A DNA stretch of 55,819 nucleotides from Phycisphaerae bacterium (GTDB lineage Bacteria > Planctomycetota > Phycisphaerae > UBA1845), in the NCBI GenBank assembly GCA_029260075.1, contig JAJDDY010000092.1, positions 1-55,819 of the forward strand, written 5' to 3'. Below, piece by piece: positions 37,476 through 45,964 of this stretch. The notes beneath the pieces are model-generated. The model saw only the letters and a program-made list of their open reading frames with translations, was not told where the DNA came from and searched no databases. Position 1 is the first letter of the stretch; each line of letters opens with the position of its first letter. Position numbers and translations under genes: made by a program.

Positions 37476-37608
37476 CAACAGTCTGATAGTCGTCTGTTCA
37501 GGACACGGGGCTATTGTGGGACCGGCGTTCCATCCGGTAGTCGCAAGGGCAAGACTTCGACGTCGCATACACTTGATGAAACGCCAAGTATCGATGCTCG
37601 CGTCGCGA

Positions 37609-39069
37609 TCATTTGAGTGTGACCGCATCGTCTTCGACTACAATGGTGATTGAGAAATCCTTTCGGCGATATCGGCACTTGCCGTGCTTGTTTTCGCAGA
37701 CGTAGTACAGTGCGTACGCAGGAACCTCGATAATTCCCCAATTCCCGCCCCGTTCCACCGTAACCTCAAACTCAATAACGCGTAGCTCTTGTGATTCCGG
37801 TTTCTTCGGATTCGGATACGTCAGGGAACCTTCACCGAGGGTGAAGCCCTTCGGCAGGTTGACCCACACGGACAGGTCTTCGACTTCATTGTTCCACCAG
37901 GGCGCCGAGAGCGGACTAGGCCTGAACTCGAGACGAACACGTCCGCCATGTCCGGGGCGAATGCTTCCTGGTGTGACCATGCTGGTGACACTAATCATAT
38001 TCCGATCTTGGATAATTCGGCCTTCCGGGTCCCGATTGGTATTGGTCGCAACGGGATAGGCGTTCGCAGCGGCGGACGTGGATACGATTTCGGATCCGGT
38101 GGGAGGTATGTCCAATTCGATCGGTTGGCCGCCGCGTTTCTTGATGTCGGCCTGCGCGGTCTTCACCCACGTATAAAAATCGTACGGTTTGTCCAGACGC
38201 GGTCCGTATTGCTGAAGTCGTCGTCGCCAGATGTATTGGTTCGGGTCAGCCGCCAGTGCTTTGCACCAATGATCGATGGCTGACTGCGCGTCACCAGCAA
38301 ACCGCCCTCGCGACTCGTGGCGTCTCCAGAGGGCGACGCCCAGTCGAAACTCTGACCTCCCGTCATGCGTGCCCAGGTCGACAGCATGTTGGTAAGCCTT
38401 GACCGATAGGTTGAGCGCCTCGCTCTTGCCGTGAAGAAAATACGCGTCCCCCGCGCGGCGCCACAACGAGACGTTGTTAATCTTCTTGGCGGACGACATC
38501 AGTCTCTTAAGTTGCGGTTGCTTCACGCGGCCCGTAGAGCGCGGAATATGACCAGTGGAATATTGTTGACCCACGAACACCTTGTTCAGCCGGTCGACGG
38601 TGAGGTCCGTGTGTCGAACCACGCCGGCTTCGTCGAGCGCGAAAATGCGGGGTACCACGCGGGCATCCAGGAGATTGAGTGAATCGACGAAAACAGGCCA
38701 ACCGATTTCCCGCCACTGCGCATAGAGCGCCGCGCGGCGCGGATGCTGCTCCTGCACCACGCCAACAACTTTGAGTTGGCCTGAGTCAATGAATGGCTGA
38801 ACGGCTTGCTGCCACACGGGCAGGACACGGCGACACCCCGCTCACCACGAAGCGAACTGGACGAGCAACACTTTCGTGCCACGATAGTCCGACAGCCGTC
38901 CGAACTTGCCATCCAAGTCGGGAAGCAGGAAATCGGGATACAAGTCTCCGACCTTCTTCCCCACAGAGGGGAGCGAGTTTGCGCGTTGGGCGCTGGCCGC
39001 GTCGACCCCACAGAGTGTAGACATCACCGTCACAGCCAAACACCACGTCGAAGCTCGTTGTCTAAGCAC
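37609..39069 (-). CDS. Secreted redoxin-fold protein, candidate selenoprotein (in-frame TGA = Sec76)
   Basis: From a GTG at 39069, 7 bases after AAGGAG, one reading frame runs to 37609 with a single interruption: TGA at 38842-38844. The 486-residue reading has a signal peptide (about 1-28), then a redoxin/AhpC-TSA-like start (VGDLYPDFLLPDLDGK, KVLLVQFASW). The TGA falls exactly where the first active-site Cys of a thioredoxin CxxC belongs, giving W-U76-A-G-C79-RRVLP. The frame then continues with intact redoxin text (LKVVGVVQEQHPRRA, WPVFVDSLNLLDARVVP), an alpha-helical middle (about 175-295) and a beta-rich C-terminal domain (about 330-486). A short hairpin lies 18 bases after the TGA. Redoxin-type selenoproteins with UxxC are known in planctomycetes. 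The alternative is a recent nonsense mutation; the downstream frame has its own GTG at 38817, but that start lacks a ribosome site. Confidence 0.75.
38809..38823 (-). promoter_or_regulatory. Candidate bacterial SECIS hairpin
   Basis: On the coding strand CTGCC-CGTGT-GGCAG forms a perfect 5-bp stem with a 5-base loop that has G then U at loop positions 2-3. It starts 18 bases after the TGA, so the loop is 23 bases away, within the range known for bacterial SECIS elements. The stem is short, and no longer lower stem was clear by eye. Confidence 0.5.
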
Positions 39070-39279
39070 GAAGAATCTCCTTACGCGAACGATCTATTCT
39101 GCCACTTGGTATACGGTGAAAGCTTCCAATCGACATTGCGACAGCGATCGATCAATCGATATCGATTCAACGGGATTCGATCATCAGGCGCTCGCGCCAG
39201 TGTAATGACTGCGCGGTCGAGCGTCCAGAGATTGCGAATCCAGATGCGTTAGCGACCGGGCCACCGCAACCCAAACGGC

Positions 39280-40233
39280 ATGCCCCAGCCGACGGCCTGC
39301 GGGCGGCCACAACCCCCGAGGAACACTCGCGGATCGCATGTTCTTCTCGTTATGCCAAGAAAAAGCGCAGATCGGGAATATTCTGCGGCGGACGCTTGTT
39401 TGGAGGTAGGCCGGGGTTGTGTGGCGCCACAAATCACGCACCGCGCCGGCTTCGGAGGAATCGGGAACGCTTCACTTTACTTTCGCCGGAGAGAATCTCA
39501 TGAGGCACATGCACAAGCGAAGAGCGTGTACACGACGGACCGTTACGAACCGAGCCGCGACCGTGAGGGAGTGTTTTTTCCGAACTGCGACCGTGAGCAC
39601 CGTTACAAACCGAGCCGCGACCGTAAGGGAGCGTTCTTTCTCCTCGCCGCTGCACCGCTTCCTTACCGGCGCGGTTCGGAAGGAATCGCTAAGGGTAGTG
39701 GCCGTCGTGGTATCGATCGGTCTGGGTTCGTGGGGGGGGGAGCGGTGCGCTCTGAGCCCACAATAAGCTGCACCATGTGTGGCTGTACGGATTGTAACGG
39801 CAACGGCGTGGACGATCGCTGCGACGTATCCTGCTCAAACAGCGGGATTTACTGCACGGGGTTCCCACCACTGGCCGTGTCGGACGTCTGCAACGCGAAC
39901 CAGTTTCCCACCTGCAACATCAGCGCCGACTGCTTGGCCGCCGCGTTCGAAACCTGCACTGGCGGAATCTGTGACAGCAGTACGGTCATCACGGACCTCG
40001 ACGGCAACGCGCGAGTGGCCCTCTCAACGGCCGACATCGGGGCGTACGAATCGACGGTTTTTCCCAACTGCGGGAACGCGACCTGCGACGTGGGTGAAAC
40101 CGCCTGCAGTTGCCCGGCCGATTGTTCAGATACGGTCGAGACTGGACCCCCAGGGAACACGTGCGCGGACGGCGTCGACAACGACTGCGACGGATGTACT
40201 GACATCAATGATTCGGATTGCGTAAGGGAGTGA
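39280..40233 (+). CDS. Surface-protein C-terminal fragment behind repeat DNA
   Basis: The open frame is 317 codons, but only about the last 155 look like protein. They read CTDCNGNGVDDRCDV, a calcium-binding DCNxNGxxDxCD loop typical of planctomycete surface proteins; then STADIGAYE, a motif near the end of choice-of-anchor Q beta-helix proteins; then GNATCDVGETACSCPADC and DGVDNDCDGCTD, Cys-rich loops. The N-terminal half is the translation of dispersed repeat DNA (39539-39690) and has no signal peptide. This is probably the 3' end of a larger secreted protein whose 5' part was lost. Just after it come two HAF/IPTL-CTERM surface genes. Confidence 0.5.
   Translation: MPQPTACGRPQPPRNTRGSHVLLVMPRKSADREYSAADACLEVGRGCVAPQITHRAGFGGIGNASLYFRRRESHEAHAQAKSVYTTDRYEPSRDREGVFFPNCDREHRYKPSRDRKGAFFLLAAAPLPYRRGSEGIAKGSGRRGIDRSGFVGGGAVRSEPTISCTMCGCTDCNGNGVDDRCDVSCSNSGIYCTGFPPLAVSDVCNANQFPTCNISADCLAAAFETCTGGICDSSTVITDLDGNARVALSTADIGAYESTVFPNCGNATCDVGETACSCPADCSDTVETGPPGNTCADGVDNDCDGCTDINDSDCVRE
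39539..39690 (+). repeat. Dispersed planctomycete-type repeat, element A
   Basis: Two direct copies, 60 bases apart, begin ACCGAGCCGCGACCGT (39550 and 39610), followed by the inverted core TTACCGGCGCGGTTCGG at 39663-39679. The core GAGCCGCG(A/C)CCGT(G/A)AGG recurs in elements B (43088) and C (53170). Confidence 0.7.
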
Positions 40234-40319
40234 GCGACGCTGCGGGAATCGCGTAGCGAGCCGAGAACGCACCGGTCCTGATAGCCGTCAGCGTTGCTCC
40301 TTATTGTTAGGAGGCCCAA

Positions 40320-41669
40320 ATGACAGTTACCCATCGAGTCCGCATTGACCGATGCACGACAACGATCGTGTCGGTCGTTGTCGTATTGTTCAGCAGCGCA
40401 CGCGTTCCGGCCCAGACAGGTCCGATCTTTCAAAACTTGGGAACAGTTCCCGAGCCCTCGTTTGCTCGGATCGCGGCTCCGTTCGGGATTTCGGCAAACG
40501 GATTGGTCGTCGTTGGTTTGGTGGATACCGCCGCTGCGTTGAATGGCGAGCCATTTCGCTGGACCACGGAAACCGGCATGGTTGGTCTTGGCCTTCCGGA
40601 ACTAGCTACCTACGGCGAAGCTTGGGGGACGTCCGCCGACGGGTCGGTCGTTGTGGGCCAGGTAAAGATGAACACTGGGATGCGACGGGCCTTTCGCTGG
40701 ACGGTGTCCGAGGGCATGGTGTTTCTTGGTAATCTTCCCGGAGGCGGCGATGACAGCTCGGCGCTCGGCGTCTCGGCGGACGGGTCGGTGATCGTTGGGT
40801 GGTCCGAGAGTGTGCGCGGGTCCGAGGCGTTCCGCTGGACCGAGTCGGGCGGCATGGTCGGCCTGGGCGACCTGCCCGGACCTGCTTTCAACAGCATAGC
40901 GCTTGCCGTTTCCGCGGACGGGTCGGTCGTGGTCGGCGCTGGCGACAGGAGCTTGAGTTCGGGTGAGCCGTTCCGCTGGACGCAGGCCGGCGGAATGGTC
41001 GGGCTCGGGCTTCTGCCTGGCGGGAGTTCCGGCGGCGAAGCTACCGCCGCCTCGGCGGACGGATCGGTAGTCGTCGGCTACGCATTCAACAGCCAAGATG
41101 CCTTTGAGGCGTTCCGGTGGACGGTGGCGGACGGAATGGTCGGGTTGGGCGACGTACCCGGCGGGCAGTTCAGAAGTATGGCCCGAGATGTTTCTGCGGA
41201 CGGTAACGTGATCGTGGGAACGGGCGATTCACTGGAGACGTTTATCTGGGATCCGGTCAACGGAATGCGCAACCTTGAGGCCGTATTGAGAGACGAAATC
41301 GGTTTGGACCTGACAGGTTGGTGGCACCTTGACTTCGCGATGGGCGTTTCCGATGATGGGCGAGTGATCGCGGGTTCCGGGTCCGGCCCAACTATGGGTT
41401 CTGAAGTGTGGCGGGCCATACTCAACGAGTGCGGTACGAACGCTGATTGCAGTGACGGGTTGTTCTGCAATGGCGTCGAGACGTGCGTCGCCAACGTGTG
41501 CGTGCCCGGCGTCGACGTCTGCCCGGCCGGTGATCCCTGCATCGAGGCCTCGCACCTCTGCGCCAGCGACATCCCCACCCTATCCCAATGGGGCCTAGTC
41601 GCCCTGACCCTACTACTACTCACCGCCGCAACCTTCATACTAAAACAACGCGCGGTGACGGAGAGGTGA
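40320..41669 (+). CDS. HAF-repeat surface protein with IPTL-CTERM sorting signal
   Basis: 449 residues; AGGAGG lies 5 bases before the ATG. A signal peptide (TIVSVVVVLFSSARVPAQ) leads to about seven HAF-type repeats of roughly 50 residues, each with a core like SADGSVVVG and EAFRWT..GGMVGLGDLPG (about 55-345). These are read as beta-propeller or beta-solenoid blades. A Cys-rich segment follows (CGTNADCSDGLFCNGVETC), then the IPTL-CTERM tail: the DIPTLSQWG motif, a membrane helix (VALTLLLLTAATFIL) and basic residues KQR. Such tails are cut or processed by an exosortase/archaeosortase-like or rhombosortase-type system and sort proteins to the outer surface or matrix. Its close paralogue follows 57 bases later. 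Confidence 0.92.
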   Translation: MTVTHRVRIDRCTTTIVSVVVVLFSSARVPAQTGPIFQNLGTVPEPSFARIAAPFGISANGLVVVGLVDTAAALNGEPFRWTTETGMVGLGLPELATYGEAWGTSADGSVVVGQVKMNTGMRRAFRWTVSEGMVFLGNLPGGGDDSSALGVSADGSVIVGWSESVRGSEAFRWTESGGMVGLGDLPGPAFNSIALAVSADGSVVVGAGDRSLSSGEPFRWTQAGGMVGLGLLPGGSSGGEATAASADGSVVVGYAFNSQDAFEAFRWTVADGMVGLGDVPGGQFRSMARDVSADGNVIVGTGDSLETFIWDPVNGMRNLEAVLRDEIGLDLTGWWHLDFAMGVSDDGRVIAGSGSGPTMGSEVWRAILNECGTNADCSDGLFCNGVETCVANVCVPGVDVCPAGDPCIEASHLCASDIPTLSQWGLVALTLLLLTAATFILKQRAVTER

Positions 41670-41726
41670 ACAGCAAGCGTCTACGCGCACGGCGACGTGA
41701 ACAGCCGCGACGATAAGGAAATCGGT

Positions 41727-43088
41727 ATGAGTCGGAACAATCAAGAGCATTTTTCGCGGTTGGTCGGAACGGTTTTCTTAGGCGTCGTGTTCTTCGCCGC
41801 CGCGCCAACGCTCGCCCAACGAGGCCCTAGTTTTCAGGGGTTGGGGCTGGTTCCCGCACCTGGCTTTGATGCCTTTACTTCTTCCGACGGCCTTTCGGCG
41901 GACGGATTGGTCGCGATTGGTCACGGACTTCTGCTTGTAGGAGATCAGGAGCCGTTTCGCTGGACGGAGGCAACGGGGTTTATGATTCTGCCCGGCGTGC
42001 CCGGAGCTATCTACAGCTCACCGCACGCCACGTCGGGCGATGGGTCGGTCGTCGTGGGTACGTCCAGAATGGGCACAGGGCTCGTTCGCGCTTTTCGATG
42101 GACCCTCTCGCGAGGGACAGTGTTCATCGGCGACCTTCCCGGCGGTGATGTAAACAGCGCCGCGCTAGGTGTATCCGCAGATGCCTCGGTGATCGTTGGG
42201 GGTTCAGAGACTGGGTCGGGAACTGAGGCCTTCCGGTGGACGCAGTCGGGCGGCATGGTCGGTCTTGGATTCCTACCGGGATTGACTTTCGCAAGCAGCG
42301 CGACCGACGTCTCCGGCGACGGTACCGTGATCGTCGGGTCTTCGTCCGCCAACTTTGGGGCCGATCCGGCGTCGGAGGCGTTTCGTTGGACTGCTAGCGA
42401 GGGTATGGTTGGACTTGGTGACCTGCTTGGCGGAAGTTTCCAGAGTCGTGCCACCGCTGTTTCTTCGGACGGGTCGGTGGTTGTCGGCAGCGCGGTCAGC
42501 GGCGGAGGTAGTCTTGAGGCATTCCGCTGGACGGCGGCGGGGGGCATGGTCGGTCTGGGTGACCTGCCCGGAGGATTCTTCAGCAGTGTGGCTCTTGACG
42601 TCTCTGCAGACGGAAGTGTCGTCGTGGGGTTGGGCAACGCTGCCGACCAGGAGGCGTTCATCTGGGATCCCGTCAACGGGATGCGCAAGCTGCAGGACGT
42701 GCTCGAAAACGAACTCGGCCTTGACCTGCAGGGCTGGTTCAATCTTGGCTCCGCCGATGGGATTTCCGCAGATGGAAGAGTGATCACCGGCACGGGTAGG
42801 AATCCCGACAGTCGTCTTGAATCTTGGATCGCCGTTCTCAACGAATGCGGTCGTGACGCTGATTGCAGTGACGGGTTGTTCTGCAACGGGGTGGAGACGT
42901 GCGTCGCCAACGTGTGTGTGCCCGGCGTCGACGTCTGCCCGGCCGGTGATCCATGCATCGAGGCGTCGCACCTCTGCGCCAGCGACATCCCCACCCTATC
43001 CCAATGGGGCCTCGTCGCCCTGACCCTGCTACTACTCACCGCCGCAACGTCCATACTAAACCAACGCACGTCGCGTGCGATGCCCTAG
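41727..43088 (+). CDS. HAF-repeat surface protein with IPTL-CTERM sorting signal (paralogue)
   Basis: The start chosen is the ATG at 41727, with AAGGAA 6 bases upstream; an open GTG at 41697 lacks support. The 453-residue product has a signal peptide ending near FFAAAPTLAQ, HAF-type repeats (SADGSVVVG / EAFRWT / GGMVGLGDLPGG), the Cys-rich segment, DIPTLSQWG, a helix and a short basic tail. Over the repeats it has diverged from the first paralogue, but the last 71 codons are about 95 percent identical at the DNA level. It is probably co-transcribed with 40320-41669. The repeat element B begins at its stop codon. The function of HAF proteins is unknown beyond surface or secreted location. Confidence 0.92.
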   Translation: MSRNNQEHFSRLVGTVFLGVVFFAAAPTLAQRGPSFQGLGLVPAPGFDAFTSSDGLSADGLVAIGHGLLLVGDQEPFRWTEATGFMILPGVPGAIYSSPHATSGDGSVVVGTSRMGTGLVRAFRWTLSRGTVFIGDLPGGDVNSAALGVSADASVIVGGSETGSGTEAFRWTQSGGMVGLGFLPGLTFASSATDVSGDGTVIVGSSSANFGADPASEAFRWTASEGMVGLGDLLGGSFQSRATAVSSDGSVVVGSAVSGGGSLEAFRWTAAGGMVGLGDLPGGFFSSVALDVSADGSVVVGLGNAADQEAFIWDPVNGMRKLQDVLENELGLDLQGWFNLGSADGISADGRVITGTGRNPDSRLESWIAVLNECGRDADCSDGLFCNGVETCVANVCVPGVDVCPAGDPCIEASHLCASDIPTLSQWGLVALTLLLLTAATSILNQRTSRAMP

Positions 43089-43219
43089 GATGTGTGTGAG
43101 CAGACGTATTAGACGGTTCGCGATGAACCGAGCCGCGCCCGTGAGGAAGCGGTTTTCGCCATCGCGCCAGGATCGCTTTCTCACGGGCGCGGCTCGGAAA
43201 GACGCTTCTCACGCACGTC
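43088..43219 (+). repeat. MITE-like dispersed repeat, element B
   Basis: An element of about 130 bases with nested inverted repeats. The outer arms are GTGTGTGAGCAG (near 43092) and CTTCTCACGCAC (near 43206). The inner arms are CCGAGCCGCGCCCGTGAG (43128-43145) and CTCACGGGCGCGGCTCGG (43180-43197), 18 of 18 complementary. The same element occurs reversed at 53170-53302. Confidence 0.85.
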
Positions 43220-43380
43220 CTCTTTTGGGTCTTGGGATTGGCTCGTGGGTTCGTGCCGCCTCAGAGCCGCGGGCGCTGGCCCACGGACCGGTCCCGCCGC
43301 TAGTGCGGTGGGCTCTGTCCCGCGCCCCTGGCCCCGGTCGTGCCGGCGCGACAACGCGAAGATTAAGGTGTGACACTGGA

Positions 43381-44160
43381 TTAGAATCTCCCGAACAATG
43401 GGATGGCGGTGACGGCGATGTGTCCGTTGCGGATGGCGTTGTAGTCGCTTGGGCCTTCTGTCTCGCGCTGCCAATAAGACGCGCCGTACGCGTAGGCTGT
43501 CTTGCCGTCATTGCACGCGGTTTTTTCGAAGCTCATTGGCATCGGTTGGCTGGCGACCGGAACGCGCCGAATGTGTTCGAGTGCGTCGGGTGGAATGGGC
43601 GCCGGGAGGTTGACACTCCAGAATCCCGGGCCGGGTAGACGTTCGTCGATCAAGATGCGGATCAGCTTGCCGGCAACCTTGGCGGTCGTGTCCCAATCAG
43701 TGTCGACGTCGTTGCGGATGGCCTGCGATATGGCGATGGCGGGCAGGCCGAGAATGGCGGCCTCGCGCGCACCAGCCACCGTCCCCGAGTAATACGTGTC
43801 CACGCCAGCGTTGGCCCCACGATTGATGCCGGAAACGACCAAATCAATAGGGGGGCACGGTGGTTCGGAAACCGACGCATGCTCGTTATCCGCATCCCCA
43901 GACGGTGCGGCGAACAGCTCAGCCACCGCCAATCGGACACAGTCAGCCGGGCTACCGTCGATAACGTGAAGTGACTCGTACGGTCCGTCGGTTCGTTGCT
44001 GTGCGACGATTGGTCGACGCAGCGTAATCGCGTGGCTACACGCCGATCGTTCGTGCAGCGGGGCGACGACATGCACGTTGCCGAGCAGCGCGATCGCCCT
44101 GTGGGCGGCGCTAAGGCCCACGGCGTCGTACCCGTCGTCATTGGTCAGCACGATCTGCAT
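43381..44160 (-). CDS. surE: 5'-nucleotidase/polyphosphatase SurE
   Basis: 259 residues. The N-terminus MQIVLTNDDGYDAVGL carries the metal-binding Asp8/Asp9 pair that defines SurE. HERSACSHAITL supplies the conserved Ser, and LVVSGINRGANAG the conserved Asn metal ligand, followed by YYSGTVAGAREAA, the family signature. SurE removes phosphate from nucleoside 5'- and 3'-monophosphates in stress and stationary phase. It is full length (usual 250-265). A short acidic insertion (APSGDADNEHASVSEPP) precedes the VVSGIN strand. It is transcribed alone on the minus strand, between repeat element B and a 450-base gap. Confidence 0.95.
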   Translation of the reverse strand: MQIVLTNDDGYDAVGLSAAHRAIALLGNVHVVAPLHERSACSHAITLRRPIVAQQRTDGPYESLHVIDGSPADCVRLAVAELFAAPSGDADNEHASVSEPPCPPIDLVVSGINRGANAGVDTYYSGTVAGAREAAILGLPAIAISQAIRNDVDTDWDTTAKVAGKLIRILIDERLPGPGFWSVNLPAPIPPDALEHIRRVPVASQPMPMSFEKTACNDGKTAYAYGASYWQRETEGPSDYNAIRNGHIAVTAIPLFGRF

Positions 44161-44609
44161 GAATCCTCATTCCCATCCGCGCCACAGGTTATCGGCGGCA
44201 AAAGTGTTTTCGATTCTTCCGCCTGCATGACGTTCGAATCGTAGAATTTAGGTTGATAGATAACGCAAACTACCCAGGTCGTACAGGTCTGACCTTGCGA
44301 CAACGATAACGAAACGTCGCGCTACGACTTGGGGCTAGGTGGGCATGGACTATGGGACGTGGCCGTCGACATGATCTACGGCGCGGTGCGACGCACCGGT
44401 ACGGTGCACGATGTGTGGGGATGTGCGGAGCAGATGAAGCGGCAGCTGGTCGGACTGGCTGACGGTTGCGTGTGGTGTTGGTCCGGCGTTGGCGGCCGTT
44501 CCATCACGGAGTACACGCGAAACTTCTCCAACGGATTGACAGGGGACGCCGTTGTGTTTCAGGTCCAACGCGTGGGGCTGATGGCGTTGCGACACGGGTG
44601 AGGGGGCAG
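44161..44609. other. Intergenic region between surE and the FHA gene
   Basis: About 450 bases upstream of both divergent genes. A frame at 44329-44601 has no recognisable domain. A perfect 6-bp hairpin (GCACCG-GTA-CGGTGC, 44394-44408) lies in the middle; its role is unknown. Confidence 0.4.
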
Positions 44610-45926
44610 ATGGCCGCAGTTTCTACCATATCTACATCGTTAGCGCCGCATGGTCGGGAAGTCGTTTTGCCCGATGATGCGCCGCGCGTGCGCGTCACCG
44701 CCGGTCCGGGTTCGGCGACGCAAAAAACATGGAATCTTCGACGTCCATGTACGTTGATCGGTTCGCGCCGTCCGGCGCACATCCTCCTTCATGGTCGCGA
44801 CATGAGCGCGGCGCACTGCGTCATCGTGAACACCGGACGTGAGGTATTACTCAAGGATCTTCATACGAGTGCGGGGACGCTTTGCAACTCCGTACGAATC
44901 GGTCTGACCGTGCTCAGCGACGGCGATGTGATCACCGTTGGTGACACGAAAATCCAAGTGGCGATCAAAGCCCCCAACGCGGATGCGGATGATTCCGGGT
45001 GTGGAGAAGCGTACTCGGACCCGACGACGTTTCGCAATCCCATCTCCCTGTCGTTCGTACACGCCGAGAAGACGTGGCGAATCTACGACGCGGTGTCGTT
45101 GATTGGTCGCCACCGCTCGGCGTTTCTACAGCTCGACCACGAGCATATTTCCAGCCGGCAGGCCGTGTTGTTCCGCTTTGACAGCGACCTCGCATTCTTC
45201 GACCTCGGCGGGCGCGAGGGAATTCTGCTCAACGGGCAACCGACGTCGATGGCCAAGCTTCGCCGGGGCGATCGGATACGTCTCGGACCTTTTTCGTTAT
45301 GTGTCGGGGGCGGCGATGCGGCGGGGACTCCGAAGTCGGATGCCGCGGCGTCGGGCATGGGATCGGATGAGGCGAACTCGGGGCAAGTTGCCTCGGGGCG
45401 ACTCGATTTTGACGCCGACAGAAACGGCAACGGCACGGGTGTTCTCGGTAAGGGTGACACGTCAGGTGACTTAGCCGCTGATGCCGTGGCGATCAGTTCT
45501 GAACTAGACTCCTTAAGATTGGGTATCACGGAGGCCTGGCACCGTTTGAATATTCCCACAACCGAGCCCACAAGTGCGGACCGGGAATCCACGCCAGTCG
45601 ATGCCGAAGTGGAGAAGGAACTTGATTCACGCGACGCGGCGTTGCGCGGGCATTTGCACGAGCTGACCGTATTGCAAGAGCGATTGCACGATCGCGAGCA
45701 CGAGGTCACAGCTCTGACCGTCCGCCTGGAAACCGAAAAGGCCAGGGTGGCTCGCGAGCAGCGCGCCGCGAGCCGACGCGAGAAGGACTTGCAAAAGCAG
45801 ACGGAGGACCTAAGCCGTCGCGAGCACGTCTTTGCCCAACGCTGGGCCAAAATGAAACAGGCCAAGTGCCCGCACTGCGGCGAATCCATCGGTGGACCGA
45901 GCAATGGTACGCCGCCGGGATCGTAG
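44610..45926 (+). CDS. Double FHA-domain protein with coiled coil and C-terminal zinc motif
   Basis: The start chosen is the ATG at 44610, just after GAGGGGG; a longer frame to 44466 looks non-coding. The 438-residue product has two FHA domains. The first (about 35-115) has LIGSRRPAHILLHG and AAHCVIV; the second (about 155-235) has LIGRHRSAFLQLDH, HISSRQAVLFRF and GILLNGQPT. FHA domains bind phosphothreonine, so this is a plausible reader of the Ser/Thr kinases encoded earlier in the window, though that link is inference. A long charged coiled coil (about 330-415: LTVLQERLHDREHEVTAL and following) precedes a Zn-binding-like CPHCGESIGG at the C-terminus with only two Cys. Confidence 0.88.
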   Translation: MAAVSTISTSLAPHGREVVLPDDAPRVRVTAGPGSATQKTWNLRRPCTLIGSRRPAHILLHGRDMSAAHCVIVNTGREVLLKDLHTSAGTLCNSVRIGLTVLSDGDVITVGDTKIQVAIKAPNADADDSGCGEAYSDPTTFRNPISLSFVHAEKTWRIYDAVSLIGRHRSAFLQLDHEHISSRQAVLFRFDSDLAFFDLGGREGILLNGQPTSMAKLRRGDRIRLGPFSLCVGGGDAAGTPKSDAAASGMGSDEANSGQVASGRLDFDADRNGNGTGVLGKGDTSGDLAADAVAISSELDSLRLGITEAWHRLNIPTTEPTSADRESTPVDAEVEKELDSRDAALRGHLHELTVLQERLHDREHEVTALTVRLETEKARVAREQRAASRREKDLQKQTEDLSRREHVFAQRWAKMKQAKCPHCGESIGGPSNGTPPGS

Positions 45927-45929
45927 CCG

Positions 45930-45963
45930 TTGCGAAAAATCGCTAGCTTGGCAATAATATTGC
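45930..45963 (+). promoter_or_regulatory. Promoter with 13-bp dyad overlapping the repressor start
   Basis: TTGCGA (45930-45935) and TAATAT (45955-45960) are spaced by 19 bases. The perfect dyad GCAATA-A-TATTGC (45951-45963) overlaps the -10 box and ends one base before the ATG of the XRE-S24 regulator. It fits an autoregulatory operator. The ATG lies so close to the -10 box that the transcript would be leaderless if this promoter is used. Confidence 0.5.
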
Positions 45964-45964
45964 T

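Noticed and set aside
37609-38817. Independent gene starting at GTG 38817
   Set aside because: It has no ribosome site or signal peptide and begins in the middle of a redoxin fold. It is better read as the downstream part of the TGA-containing gene.
42011-43069. 352-codon minus-strand frame opposite the second HAF protein
   Set aside because: A Pro/Ser/Thr-rich shadow created by the repeated HAF codons on the plus strand.
44329-44601. 90-codon frame between surE and the FHA gene
   Set aside because: No domain, no ribosome site, and a composition typical of a random GC-rich frame.
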